NCBI RefSeq assembly: GCF_958298935.1 | Contig: NC_084921.1 | Coordinates: 42,627,001 to 42,691,000 of the forward strand | Reading direction: 5' to 3' | Length of the DNA stretch: 64,000 bases | Origin: Phragmites australis | Taxonomy: Eukaryota; Streptophyta; Magnoliopsida; Poales; Poaceae | Shown here: one piece after another, positions 1-13,183 of the stretch | Layout: every line of letters starts with the position of its first letter | Numbering within the stretch: the first letter of the stretch is position 1 | The notes under the pieces: generated by a model | The model's input: the letters and a program-made list of their open reading frames with translations, nothing else | Database searches by the model: none | What the model was told of the DNA's origin: nothing | Translations under genes and position numbers: made by a program

Positions 1-81
1 TTTCTCTCTTTTTTCTCATCTTACATGGCCTCCCCTAACCGGGTCTCCACAGGATAGCCTGCTTTGCAAAACTAATTGAAA

Positions 82-110
82 CTAGTGGCTTGCGCGCGCC
101 TTGGCGCGCG
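82..110 (-). other. Helitron 3' terminus: hairpin plus CTAG
   Basis: Inverted repeat CGCGCGCC (93-100) and GGCGCGCG (103-110) with a TT loop, seven bases from the terminal CTAG (82-85). Base 81 supplies the flanking T on the minus strand. This is the rolling-circle termination signal expected of Helitrons. Confidence 0.88.
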
Positions 111-1010
111 GGCGAAAGTTTTTAGTTAGTAAAAGGTGTTTTTATGATTGGTAATATAGTTGTCGAGAATGTCATATGATATAATTAATTATTGGGGCAT
201 GCACTTTTGTACCATATTGAGTATAGATAGTAGCAGATGTTGTGGTGTTTTGATTTCAATGCGTTGTACAGTTTTATGAGGTGGTAAATATAATTCTGTT
301 GTTTGTATCAGTTGTGCTAATCACTTAGGTAACCAGGTTGCTAGAGCGTTGCAGTAGTCAATGGGATTGCATGCGAATGAGGGATTGTAGCTGCTGTTTG
401 ATGTGTTTATCTTACAGGGCATTTCAAAAGATAAGAGGAGTTGGTTTCCAATACAGATTTGGTGGGTGTAAGCTGATATGCAGCAGTTATTGGGACCATA
501 GGTAAATATAAGATCACAACCTGCTTAGAGTATATCTTGTAGCAGTCATGTGTGCCTGGGTGTAGGGTGATGGCACTTAGCAGTTTAGATAATAGTGACA
601 GTTATATGATTTTACACAAAAGGTGATAACAGGAAGTATGTAGCATCATTTCCTACAATCTCATCTGTTATGAGATTGGGCAACACAGGTTCAAAAGCAT
701 TCGCAAAAAAAAAAAAACTGGCTTCATCCTGTTGCAAAAGACAAATACTTGTTCGAAGTCAAAATGCTGCAGGCACGTTGATTACCTGCAAATGAAAGGT
801 GTAGCAATGGTTAGGTTATCTTTTTTTTGTTGCCCTGCGATCCTGCTGTTGTTAGAGAGCTAGTGTTTGTACCAATGTTGTGTAGATGGCATGAAGTGGT
901 TACCATTAGTTATATTTGTGGTCATCAACCTTTGGATCAGGTATCTTTGAGTCAGGAGGCGTGAGTTGGTGGAAAGGGGCTCTGCATAGATGTACAGTGT
1001 TGCAGTAATG
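111..1010. other. Helitron 3' subterminal non-coding DNA
   Basis: About 900 bases between the terminal hairpin and the inferred stop codon of the RPA-like gene. It is AT-rich, has a 12-base A run near 706-717, and I see no open frame or repeat worth calling. It probably includes the 3' UTR of the RPA-like transcript. Confidence 0.5.
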
Positions 1011-3904
1011 TTAATATTGGGATTTTTTGTGAGAGGTAGCATGGGAATTATTGTAGAGGGAAGCTTCTGGCCTGTACTTTTTGGTTGTTGAGTGTGACAG
1101 TGGGTCATCTGGTGGGTTGGGATTGCTGGTTTTGGTCTTTTTGTAGCTGATGTTTATCTCCTATACAAATAAGAAAAGTGTAAGAGTAAAAGTAGGTGTG
1201 TGGGTTTTGGTGGATTCAAATAGATATATAGATGGTTTATATAAATATTGAAGAGGAGGAGCTATACTTGCCTTTGCTGCATCTGGGTTTTCTGCAAAGA
1301 GTTTCCTTCTAGCACTAGATTGGCTAGTGGCATCAGCAGCGGCCCTGTTTGACATGTGAGCAAAAAATTTGGCTGAATATGTGGTGTACTAAGAGTAATA
1401 ATAGTTTGATTTATACTACTGTTTTATACTCACAGAAGCCCAGATTTTTTGGATAGTGATCCGGCATTGCCCAGTGAAGGGGGAGGTGTCTGGAACAATA
1501 GTGAAATATATGGTTAGAATATATGGTATGAACAGAGTATTGTATGCTATATAAAGTATTGAATGGATGATAAAGGGAAGTGGAAGCTTATAATGTCTAG
1601 TAATACATTTCTGGTAGTTGTTCTTTGAGTATTTGGTGGTGCAGAAGTCCCAGTAGTCTTTGATGCACTTGGAGGAGTAGCAGTAGGTGGAGCAGCATAG
1701 GGATCGATGTGATAAGTGTCTGTATGTTTTTCTGCTTGGCAGATCAATGATTCTTGTTGGGTGTTCGAGTGAATTCTTGTTTCAGACTCTAATAGCCCTT
1801 TTGGTTGATTGTTTCTTAGTTGTGTGAGCGTGTGCTGTCGCCCATAAGCAGCAATGATAGAGTTCACCTGGTATGTTTTCTGCGGGCTGTAGTAGCTTTG
1901 ATTTGTCAAGGTGATGGCAAAACTGAACTTTAGTGAAACTATAGCTGCAATGTCCAGTGGGGTGTCATTTGCAAATCTTGTGGCTCTTAGAACCTGTTGA
2001 ACAGGTTTACCGACGATACGCCGGCCAACTTCACCAAAAGCAACCATTTCAGCTTCAGCGGTGCCATCATTTGCTATAAAGCATAATTTGTATCTGTAGT
2101 AATAGCAATTGTGTCATTTAGTAATGAACATAAATTTAACTGCGCAAAAAATATAGGAAGTAAGAGTTATTGTTAGATACTTGAAGCGATAGCCTGTGCA
2201 AGAGCATGTGCTGCATCTATATCCGGTGCCATCTGGAATGCAAGCTCGACTGCATTTGTTGCATGATGCAAACCACCACGCTATCGTTTGGACCAAGCGA
2301 GTGATTGTCACAGTGCAGCGGCATCCGTCCTCCTATAATCAAGTTTTGCTAATAATTGTTAGGCAGCAGATTAAGAAAAGAGGAGGTAATTTATTGTGAT
2401 GTATTATTATAAGGCATCAGAGGTGTGTGAGGAGTAATAATTGGGATGAATGATAGCAGCAGTGGTATATATGATCCATACCGGAAAGTCGTATGGATTT
2501 ATTGTTTCTAAATCCTGGAGTTGTTTATCTTCAAGTTGAATTGGTTTCTTTGTGGATGCTGCTTGCTGTGGGGGAGCAGGAGTGTGTTTGATTACCAGCC
2601 GTTGGTTCTGAATACTGTATGTAGACATTTGAAAAAAAAAGAAGGCAGGAAGAGTGTAATGGTTAGTGTTATGAGAGAAAGCATGAGAATGTTATGAGAT
2701 ATTGTAAAACAGTATTGATTTCACATACGTGTTGTAAAATGGTTCAGCCTCTGAAATAGTAGGATTGAAATACCAGCGGCACGCCATGTTTCCACTGAGG
2801 TATTCTTCGCCTATCAAAGTGGGAGAATCAGAGTTAATGATGTATTGTTGTTAGGTACGAATATTTCTTGCAAGTACAGTTGTGATTACCTGCAAAAGTC
2901 TTCATGAGATTACCAACAACAAGAATAACAATCGGTGTAGCTTGTTCTTCGTTGTAAATTTCATCGATTGTAAACTCCGTGGCTCGTTGTCCCCATAGTG
3001 TTAGTTTAATCTCAACATTGCTGTGTATAAATAGAGTTGTTTATTCATGTGATTCTATTGATTGAATATATGACAAACTACTAGGAATGTTAATGCTTGA
3101 GTTTCCAAAGAATGCATTGCTTACTTAAGGTCCCTAAGGATGACATCTCTGGTTACAGTGGAGGTTAACTGATTGGCAAGCTGTATCAAAGATGTGTCTG
3201 AAACTTCAGTGATGATACCAATAACATCTGCAATATTCAAGATCTAGTTATTTGAACAGTTTAGCGAGCGATGGATATACAAAGTTAGGAGGTGGTGGTT
3301 AGCAATGCACAAACCCAGGAAATTCCTGTTTTCACCAGCATACTGAGGTAGTTCAACAAAGGATGTCAGTCTGTAGACATATCTTGGGAATGTTTTTGGT
3401 GGATCTCTTGCTGGAGTTATCTTGGTGTAGCAAGTAATTTCAATCATGTAAGGTGCATTGACTGGCCTGTATAGGGATTTAGAATTGGAGACTCTAAAGC
3501 GGCTCATAATATAGATACCACCTTCGTCAAGCAAAGAGTCTTTTGTTTCTATTTCTGAGTTTGGTATTTCAGCATATATGGCATTACCCTGTAGTTAAAA
3601 TTTCAATATAAGAATTGTAAACTATCAAGTAAGTATCCTAGAGACATGCATGAAAGTTGAATAAGGATTCTAGATTGCAAAGTGAGTATTGTAGAGGTAT
3701 GTATGCAAATTGAATGGGGTTTTATATAGCTGAAGGGTGAGTAAGGAGCTGTGGCAATACCTGTTCGTCTGCGAGAACAAGGTCAATGTGGGCTACCGGT
3801 CCATCATCGGTGCCACCACGGTACTCCCACTTGCGTGACACGCGTACACATATTGTCCAGTGTTTAGACTTTGGATGCAGCATTGGCAGCAGATCAAATG
3901 GCAT
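1011..3904 (-). CDS. RPA70-like single-strand DNA-binding protein of the Helitron
   Basis: Likely coats single-stranded DNA during Helitron transposition, as an RPA large-subunit relative (DUF223 / RPA-C families). Inferred exons (minus): 3904-3761, 3588-3315, 3227-3125, 3020-2890, 2810-2729, 2614-2482, 2332-2181, 2093-1607, 1489-1434, 1344-1272, 1160-1011; 546 aa, and every junction keeps phase. Exons 1-2 give the N-terminal OB fold with motif WTICVRVSRKWEYRG; exons 3-4 give a second OB fold (VEIKLTLWGQRATEF). Exons 6-8 give the C-terminal OB fold with a zinc ribbon, C265-x2-C268 and C281-x2-C284, followed by GKPVQQVLRATRF. The start ATG at 3904 gives the MPFDLLPMLHP opening usual for this family. 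The last two exons are tentative: exon 10 needs a GC donor (AAG/GCAAGT). No stop or frameshift is seen. It lies 377 bases downstream of the helicase gene on the same strand. Confidence 0.82.
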
Positions 3905-4280
3905 CTTGCAGTTATGCACATGTATTGATGAAAGTTGTTAGCTTAAAAGAATTAACATGTATTATTGAATGGGAATAAATGGTATGCAACAAGCAAATAT
4001 CTGAATTAAGATGTATTATTGAATGGGAATAAATAGTATGCAGGAAGTAAATATCTGAAACAGTCATGGACATAGTTCAGTAATGTAGGCATAATCATTG
4101 GAGTGTATGCTTACCATATGGATGATTGCATCCAAAATAGTGTTCATCTCTTAGTGTGTAGTAATGCAACATGGTATAGTGTGATTTTGGACAGAAACAT
4201 GTTGAGTTACGTGATGTTGCAACAAAATTGAATTTTCTGCAAAATATTTAGATTACAAGCTATATTTACATAGAAGCTTT

Positions 4281-7200
4281 CTATATGTCTGTAGATGTAG
4301 GAAGAATAGACTGTAGGACTTCCTTATAAACTATATTTTGAGTAGTATCAGTACACCTGCCATCATCGTCTTCAATTAGTATCTTAAGGCCATGTTTAGA
4401 AGTTACACGTGAGGCAGCGACATATAGTTGACCATGGCTGAAAACTGGGTTTTTTAAATAAATGCCTACTTTATCAAGTGTTTGACCTTGGCTTTTATTG
4501 ATGGTCATGCAATAGCATATCTTGACAGGGAATTGACGGCGTTCAAGAACAAAAGGAAGCTTTGAGTTTTTCAGCATTAAACAGATACGAGGAATGAATA
4601 CAGTTTGTCCTGCATGTGTGCCAGTGATTATTTGTGTTTCAATTATTGTATCACCCATAGCTGTGACTGTCAACCGTGTTCCGTTGCATAAGCCACTAGA
4701 TTGATTCAGATTGCGAAGTAACATTATTGGAACTTCTATTTTAAGAATTAGTTTATGCTGGGGGAAATTGTTTCCATTTAGCGAATTCAAAAACTCAACA
4801 GGGTATAGGAGATCATATGAATCATGGACACCTTGCGCCTTAGATATTTTATCGTAACTTAGATACTCTTTTTGATCACCAGGTATAAGAGATACTATAT
4901 GTGAATTAATTTGATCAGCTACTTCATTAGTCGGTGTTAATATAGCTCTTGCACGAAGGTATGAAACATCAGAGAACCTTGTTTCTAAATCTGGGTATAT
5001 AGCATTGATTAAGCAGGTAATTTTGTCTTTGTCGTTCATAATAAGTAGATCATGGGGTATTTTTATCCATGTAGGCTCTAGTTCACCTTCTCTTGCTGTT
5101 GCTTGCAATTTTCCCTCACCTAGATCTAACACCCATTGGCTAAATTCTGTAATTTCTTGTTGAGCCTGGGTGTCTAAATTTGGGGTACAAAGCCTCATGT
5201 TTTTTCCTAATGTTAAAATCGTGACATTTTTCCAGAGCGGCGAATTTACTATTGCTGCATTTACAATTTGTGCTCTGGTACCACCTTCAATAACAGGTAG
5301 TATTTGTCTCAAATCACCTCCTAGAACAACAACTTTGCCACCAAAAGGAGTGTGTTTTGGATGGGGTGTTTGTGTTGATAATAAATCACGTAAAGTTCTA
5401 TCTAGTGTTTCAAAAGCTAGTCTATGTGTCATCAGAGCTTCATCCCAAATTATTAATGATGTTGCCTCAATAAGTTCAGCTAACATAGTTCCTCGTTTGA
5501 TATCACACACAGTGGCATTATCTATGTCACAAGGAATTTTGAATCTAGAATGCGTTGTTCTACCACCTGGCAATAGTAAGGATGCAACACCAGAAGATGC
5601 GACTGTAAGAACAATTTTCTTTCGTGCTCGTAGGTATGTAACTATAGTGTTCCATAAGTAGGTTTTACCGGTGCCTCCATAACCAGAAACAAAAAAGAAG
5701 CCAGCAGCATTGTTTAGTACTGCATTTGTTATAGTATGAAAAGCCTGACGTTGTTCGTCATTAAGATTTGAAAGTAAGAGATCAGATTCAAGCAATAAAT
5801 CTTCAATGTTGTATGAAAGTTCTTCATCAATAAATCGATTTCCATACGCTGTATGAGCTGCATTCGTCCTATGTGGTAAGTTATAGTCTCTCATTCTCCC
5901 CCCATTCTTTGCAAATAGTGTAGAAAGGTCTTCTATTAAATAGTTTTTTAATTCATCGTCAGATAGTTGATAGCTTGGATTGCCAACAACTTCTCTGAAT
6001 CTATATTGTATATCATCGACTAATGCTTGCCAAACTTTTTCAAAGAAAGCAAGTTCGTCGTTGACCTCACAAAAAAGGAGCATTGTAACAAACAGTTGCC
6101 TAAGTTGTGCAGAAGTAGCCCATGCTGCTGCTTCATCGAAAGCGTTGTACCATTCTTGGTCATCACCAAGGAGGCCACGAGCATTACATGCTTCTTTAAA
6201 TGTTGGATATGTGACACCATTGCATGTTTTGACATCATCATAGTTTTGGGCACCTTTAACAACCATTAATAACATTCTAAGGTAATATCGTTCACCAACA
6301 GATGGATGTATATAATATAGCCGTCCTATTTTTGTTCCTATTTGTCTAGGTTTCCATGCTCTTGATGTTTCATCCCAACGCCACTTTGAGGGGAATTCAC
6401 AATATGTTAGTACTCTTGCTTGAGGATACATTTGGTTGGCTATGAACCATTCGGTTAGTATGGTTCTACGCAGGAATTGCACAGAGACAATATTAGCTAA
6501 ATTAGCATCAGCATTGTATGTTATATTGTTTTCATTTGGTAAGTGTACAGGCAGCCTTTCTACAGGTGGGAAGTGTCTATGTATGTCAAATCCGAAAACA
6601 CGCCAGCATGCATCTTGTTCACAAATATAGCGACAATCAAGGTATTCTTTGACCTCATTTGTAGTTTGTGTTTCATTGTCATACGGCGCATCTCGATCAT
6701 TTCTTATTCTTTCGATATAAACCTTGCCACAATCTGGACCCTTTGTGACATATTTGAATAGGTATTTGATGAAAATGCTTTTGTTGCACCATTCTACATT
6801 GATATGTGCCTGAAATTTCTTAAGTAAATACATGTTGTAAGGAACTATCCATCTGTTGTTTAGCTTTATGTTTCCTTTTTGGATGTACATGTTATTATCA
6901 GGCCTTTTGTATATTGCAAAGCCGTTTTCATCAATGGTGGTCTCAGTATGGAAAGGTTTAGGGTATCCTTTTGAACATTTGCCGTTTTTCATGCAGGGGC
7001 TGGCCTGCTGATTTTCACCGCATGGACCATGTGTCATATGTTCAGCAACTAATACATAGCCCAGGGGATCAATTTTTGGATCAGGAATTTCTGCACTTAT
7101 ATATGTATCAATGAATGTAGATGTTGGTTGTGAGGTGTCGTGGGAGACCCATATAATAATGTGTGCATGGGGGAGGCCACGTTTTTGGAATTCGACAGTA

Positions 7201-9544
7201 TGCAAAACTAATAATGGGTGATGGAATCATGGGCGGTAGGAGGGGGGCGTGGGTGGAGAGAAGAGGAGAAGAAAATTAGTATAAGCATATTTGTAATAAA
7301 GGTAGTCTAACTTTGGGAAATAAAGGGTATAGTAAATATTGATGCATACCTGCATCGATTGGACCAAAAACCACACCTTTTTTTGTGTCCTCCAGAAGTT
7401 CTTCAAGCTTCATATTATATGCTCGTACAACAATATCAGCTCTATCTGTGGATTTTTGGCCAGGCTCAAAAACTAATGCTTCAGAGATTTCTGGCCATTT
7501 GGAATTACATGTGAACGTTGTAAAGAAATCCGGTGGTCCATATACTCTACATATCGCTATTCCATCATGGTAATTTTGGATCATGTAGCGTCTCCCACCA
7601 GTGTGGGAAGCTGGCAACACAGTTTTTCCAATGTGGTTACCATCTATGCACCCACGGCCTACAGCATCAGCTATGCCTTGTAAGTTCTCCACTCTAAGCT
7701 TAGCTTGGTTTTTAAGTATGAACCAGAGCCTTATTTCATCTATGCAAGCACGAGCATCAACTTTAGCTTGGCTAGACAATGCGCTATAACATAAATATGG
7801 GTTTGGCTGATTCTTTCTATAGTGAAACATATAGCGAAAATAGTCTTGCATCGTCATTGTGGAGCGTGTTCTTTTATGGAGTGGATCGATATTGCTATAA
7901 GGTATACCAATCTGATAGCCACGTTCACCATATGGGAAAAGGAGAGGGTACTGAAGCGACATGAAAGCAGGATGTAAAGCAGATATTTGATGAAGTTGTC
8001 CATCATGGGTTTGTATCACTATGTCTCGTTTGAATGTGTCAAGTGTAAAATCACCAACAACAAGCATGGCAAGTTCATCAGTTGTAGGCAAGTTATATTG
8101 TACTGGATCACCTTCTTTCGCCCCTATTATTCTAATAATGAATTCTTCGTCGTCATGATGTGCTAGTCTATCCCTTGCTAGCCTAAATTTTTTTACGAAT
8201 GGATTATGGATATCGAGCATTTTTATTAGCTCTTCAATTATTAATGGATCTAGAGGGTCAGTAGGCCTTTCATCTGGGTTCAAAGCATGTAATCTATTTC
8301 TCACTTCATTGCGGGTATCATATATATATAGCTGTATGAATTTGGGAGGGTTGCCATCAGGTGGAAGCAAAGATCCAATACGATGATGGATTTGACCATT
8401 AATTTTAAAAACAGGTGGGCCTCGACCATCATTTATAGAGCGGTCTATGTTTGCTCCCATTGATGTAAAAGAAAATAAGCAATTGTATTGGCGTATATTT
8501 TTCAAAAAGTTTTTACAACAACTGTTGCCGTCGAATTTAGCTAAGCTGGCTAGTGGCTCAGGTCGCTGTCTAAAAGGCGGTATACTAATCTTGCCTCCTC
8601 TGCAGCAAGAGTTGTAAATGATTGAATCGTTTCTTATGGATGAATCAGATTTAACTCTCTCTCCAAGCCAAAATAGGGCATGGCAATATCTACATTCATA
8701 TTCAGGTGGCCCGAAATAGGAACGATGAGGATAAGAAGCTGTATAACAAAATATTTAAATCAGAATATGTGAAGCAGATGTAGCGTGGTAAATGAAGGTG
8801 GCCACAGTCCAAGAGGAAGCAACAGCAAGGCTTAATCAGTCAGTAAGGACGATGCAACTAAGCAAATCTAGCTTTAAAGTGTATATATATATATAATAGC
8901 ATGGAACAGGGCATTCTAGGATCACATTGTGGAGGTCACTAGCGTAATATGGCAACTACACATACCTTTTAGAGCGTCAATGTAATCTTGGTTGAAGCGA
9001 CCGCATCCTAGCGATATTCTATTACCATTTAGTGTTGCTACAATGGCAAAGCAACAATAAGTATTTACACAGTGAAGATATATATCACTGTAAGTAACTT
9101 AGGAAATTTAATGATCCTAGAAGATGATACTAAGCACCTGTTAGCGCCAATCTTTGCTGATCTAATAATCTCCGTCGCTTGCGTCGACACTCAGCTGGGT
9201 TCATAACTAAAGGTGAGTGATGCGCAGCATCACCTGTGGCATCACCTGGGATTAGCAACAAATAGTTACACTGGGCTTTGTAGCAGCTCATGGTGTAAAC
9301 TTTAAGCGTATGGGAAACAAACATACTTCGACCTCTACGACGTCCACGCCTAGATCGGGTCTGGTGTGTAGGTGAAGGTGCTGTATGTTATTGGAATAAC
9401 AACAAAAAGAATAAGAACGAAGGTTTTAGTTTTGTAAGGATATTTTAAATGTGGGAAACAAGGGTAGCACCAAAGGGAAGAAGTGGTGAACGTACACGGT
9501 GAAGGATCACTGTCCTGGTACGCCTGAGTTGTATGTGGCTCCAT
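4281..9544 (-). CDS. Helitron Rep/helicase (RepHel transposase)
   Basis: Transposase that nicks and unwinds DNA in rolling-circle transposition. Inferred exons (minus): 9544-9496, 9380-9327, 9245-9138, 9037-8966, 8738-7350, 7207-4281; 1532 aa, all GT-AG and phase-consistent. The N-terminus has an Arg-rich stretch (GRRRRGR). Exon 5 holds the Helitron_like_N region including a CRYC / CC cysteine cluster. The HUH nuclease motif spans the exon 5/6 joint: HAH at residues 571-573 within EFQKRGLPHAHIIIWV, with the two-tyrosine motif YLFKYVTKG near residue 710. The PIF1-like helicase follows: Walker A GYGGTGKT near 1067, Walker B LIIWDEA, then GGDLRQILPV, and the C-terminal NKSQGQTL and YVAASRV motifs. 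No internal stop or frameshift is seen, so the gene looks complete. The start was chosen because it is the only ATG that joins in phase through exons 1-3. Confidence 0.88.
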
Positions 9545-9798
9545 TGACTATTGGAACAAATAGGAATGCAAATGAAATGATAGCAGGCAATTAAACAACA
9601 GCTGAAATCGGTCATGATCTTATAATCCGGAGAAGCACGCGTGGGCAGAAGGGGGGACAAGGGGAGTATTGGTCGATGTTTTTTTTGCCACACCAGTGAA
9701 TAATATAATTCACATTCATTAATAATCACACTGCAACATTTAATAAAGAATATGTACAAAGACAGGAAGGAAATCTGCAGAGTTCAGTCTACGGGAAA

Positions 9799-10269
9799 TT
9801 AAATAAGCAAACCTAGGGATGTAATTTCTTTTAAAAAACAACGGTATTGTGCCTCTAGGTTATCACTCCATTGGAAGCCACTCTTTCTAACAGTGGCAGC
9901 CATACCAGCTAGATGCACAGCTCTAGTAGCCAGACTAAGTGCAGATTGAGCAATTCTTCTATGCAGAACTAAGCCCTGGAAATTATAATCAACTACAACA
10001 AAACCATATATGGCTTGAAGGTAAGCGACAGCCTGGAGAGCAGCCTGTTCGTAAGCAAACGTGCATCCTTGTTCAGCACATGACCAGAAAAAAACTTGCC
10101 ACGAGGCACCTTGCGAACTCACAAAGGGTAACTCTATTTCTACCCCACAAAGAATACTCCCATCACCAGCAACTTCAGAAAGCAACAAAGCATATGGCAG
10201 GCGGCACCGAGCCACAACAGCTTGGAGGAGGGAAACATACGACGCTCCGATGAGAAACATATGGTTCAT
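9799..10269 (-). CDS. Uncharacterised protein, copy 1 (captured gene exon)
   Basis: Open frame of 156 codons ending in TAA within the Helitron. I do not recognise a function; it resembles anonymous grass proteins. Visible features are a core with GVEIELPF, FFWSCAEQG, AYEQAALQAVAYLQAIYGF and DYNFQGLV, then an Ala-rich helix-like stretch. No signal peptide or catalytic motif is evident. A diverged second copy lies at 11224-11586 and a third partial copy near 12.04-12.16 kb. It may be the last exon of a captured host gene, because splice-like exon pieces lie upstream on the same strand (see the array entry). Whether it is expressed is unknown. Confidence 0.4.
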   Translation of the reverse strand: MNHMFLIGASYVSLLQAVVARCRLPYALLLSEVAGDGSILCGVEIELPFVSSQGASWQVFFWSCAEQGCTFAYEQAALQAVAYLQAIYGFVVVDYNFQGLVLHRRIAQSALSLATRAVHLAGMAATVRKSGFQWSDNLEAQYRCFLKEITSLGLLI

Positions 10270-11223
10270 TCAGGCTACTCTGTCCTGCTTAGTTCTTTTT
10301 TTGTTTTTGAAAAATGTGAAAGGAAAAGGAAAATGGAAGAAGGGAAATTCCAGGAAGGCCGTAAAGGAGTAAAATGGAGAGAAGCGAAAAAGGGGGAAAA
10401 CCCCAAAGTGTGTTAGTAATCACAGCATGTACTAAAGAATGGTATAACAATGGAAATTAAACACAGATGCACACATATACATGTACATATATACACATGC
10501 ATATATACATATATATATGTATATGTATATACATGTATATATATACATTCATATATTTCTTCACGTATGGTAAGCAAGATCGGGTATTAGAATCAGCAAC
10601 ATGCAAACACACATACAAACAATAAGCATCAATGTACTTCAAAGGGAGATCATTGGAAAAGGGCTCATGGATCTTACTGTGATGGCAGACTGGGACCCTG
10701 CGGAGCACTTCACGTTGATCAAGCGATGCCACAAGGTAGCACAGAATGTAACCTGGAGGAAAAGAAAAGGAGGGGGGAGGGAAGTTAAAGCATAGACATA
10801 CATGTATATATATACATTTACATATTTATGCATGTATGGTAAGCAAGATTGGGTGTCAGAATCAGCATCATGCGAACACACATACAAAGAATAAGCATCA
10901 ATGTATTTCAAAGGGAGATCGTTAGAGAAGTGCTCATAGATCTTACCGCGATGATACAGTAGAACCCTGCCGAGCACTCTTAACGTTGATCAACAGATGG
11001 CACAAGCCAGCGCAGAACTTAACCTGGATCAAAAATGGGGAAAAAAATTAAAAGCAATAGTCTCACATCGCTACAATGAATAAACAATGATGGGCATCCT
11101 TTGCGCGGCTGTGTGTGTGTTTTTTTTTCATCTAACAAACAACACGTACAACGACAGGAAGGGAATCTGCACAGTTCACTCTACGAGAAATGAAACAAGC
11201 AAACCTAGGGATGTAATTTCTTT

Positions 11224-11586
11224 TTAAAAACAGTGGTATTGTGCCTCTAGGCTACCACTCCATTGCAAGCCACTCTTTCTAACAGTGGCAGCCATACCAG
11301 CTAGATGCACAGCGCTAGTAGCCAGAGTAAGTCCAGATTGGGCAATTCTTCTATTGGGAACTAACCCGCGGAAATTATAATCAGCGACAATGAGACCATA
11401 TATGGCTTGAAGGTAAGCGACGGCCTGGAGAGCAGGCTGTTCATAAGCAACCGTGCATCCTTCTTCAGTACATGACCAGAGAAAAACTTGGCACGATGCA
11501 CCTTCCAAACTCACAAAGGGTAACTCTATTTCTACCCCACAAAGGAGGGAAACATATGATGCTCCGATGACAAACATATGGTGCAT
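11224..11586 (-). pseudogene. Uncharacterised protein, copy 2 with 25-residue deletion
   Basis: Paralogue of the 9799-10269 frame (GVEIELPF, AYEQPALQAVAYLQAIYG, DYNFRGLV are shared). It lacks exactly 25 codons (75 bases) between SL and LCG, so the frame is kept. The third partial copy at about 12035-12160 lacks the same segment, so copies 2 and 3 share an ancestor, or copy 1 gained the segment. A stop ends the frame before the C-terminal tail present in copy 1. Function unknown. Confidence 0.4.
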
Positions 11587-13183
11587 TTAGTCTACTCTGT
11601 CCTTCTTAGTTCTTTTTTCTTTTTCGAAAACGTGAGGGGAAAAGGAAAATGAAAGAAGCGAAATTCCAGGGAGGTCGTAAAGGAGTAAAATAGACAGAAG
11701 TGAAAAAGGGGGGAAAACCCAAAGTATGTCAGTAATCACAGCATGTACTAAGTAATGGTAGAAAAATGGAAATTAAACACACATGCGTGCATGTACATGT
11801 ACATATATACACATACATATATACATGTATATATGTATATGTATATACATGTATATATATACATTCATATATTTCTTCATGTATGGTAAGCAAGATCGGG
11901 TATTAGAATCAGCAGCATGCGAACACACATACAAACAATAAGCATCAATGTATTTCAAAGGGAGATTATTAGAAAAGGGCTCATGGATCTTATTGTGATG
12001 GCACACTCGAACACACATACAAACAATAAGTATCAATACATGACCAGGAAAAAAAAACTTGCCACGGTGCACCTTCCAAACTCACAAAGGGTAACTCTAT
12101 TTCTACCCCACAAAGGAGGGAAACATATGACGATCCGATGGCAAACATATGGTGCATTCAGTCTACTGTATCCTTCTTAGTTCTTTTTTCTTTTCGGAAA
12201 ATGTGAGGGGAAAAGGAAAATGAAAGAAGCGAAATTCCAGGGAGGCCATAAAGGAGTAAAATGGACAAAAGTGAAAAAGGGGGGAAACCCAAGGTATGTC
12301 AGTAATCACAGCATGTACTAAGGAATGGTATAAAAATGGAAATTAAACACACATGCACACATATACATGTACATATATACACATACATATGTACATACAT
12401 ATATACATTCATATATTTTGTCACGTATGGTAAGCAAGATCAGGTATTAGAATCAGCAGCATGGGAACACACATACAAACAATAAGCATCAATGTATTTC
12501 AAAGGGAGATTATTAGAAAAGGGCTCATGGATCTTACTGTGATGGCACACTCGAACACACATACAAACAATAATCATCAATGTATTTCAAAGGGAGATTA
12601 TTAGAAAAGGGCTCATGGATCTCACTGTGATGGCACACTGGGATCCTGCCGAGCGCTTCACATTGATCAAGCAATGCCACAAGGTAGGACAGAACGTAAC
12701 CTGGAGCAAAAGAAAAGGAGGGGGGGAGGGAAGTTAAAGCATACACATACATGTATATATATACATTTACATATTTCTGCATGTATGGTAACGCTTCATA
12801 TTGATCAAGCAATGCCACAAGGTAGGACAGAATGTAAGCGGGAGCAAAAGAAACGGAGGGGGGAGGGAAGTTAAAGCATACACATATATGTATATATATA
12901 CATTTACATATTTCTGCATGTATGGTAAGCAAGATCGGGTGTTAGAATCAGCAGCATACGAACACACATACAAATAATAAGCATCAATGTATTTCAAAGG
13001 GAGATCGTTAGAAGAGTGCTCATAGATTTTACCGCGATGATACAGTGGAACCCTGCCGAGCACTCTTAACGTTGACCAAGCGATGTCACAAGGCAGGGCA
13101 GGGCAGAACTTAACCTGGACCAAAAAGGGGAAAAAATTAAAAGCAATAGTCTCACATTGGTACAATGAACAAACAATGGTGGC

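Noticed and set aside
5170..6761. Plus-strand open frames across 5.2-6.8 kb
   Set aside because: They are antisense shadows of the RepHel helicase exon, which has all family motifs on the minus strand.
10450..12420. ACATATATACACATACAT-type repeats as a satellite or CRISPR-like array
   Set aside because: They are AT-rich microsatellite blocks of varying length inside the larger tandem array; no constant spacers, and the setting is a plant Helitron.
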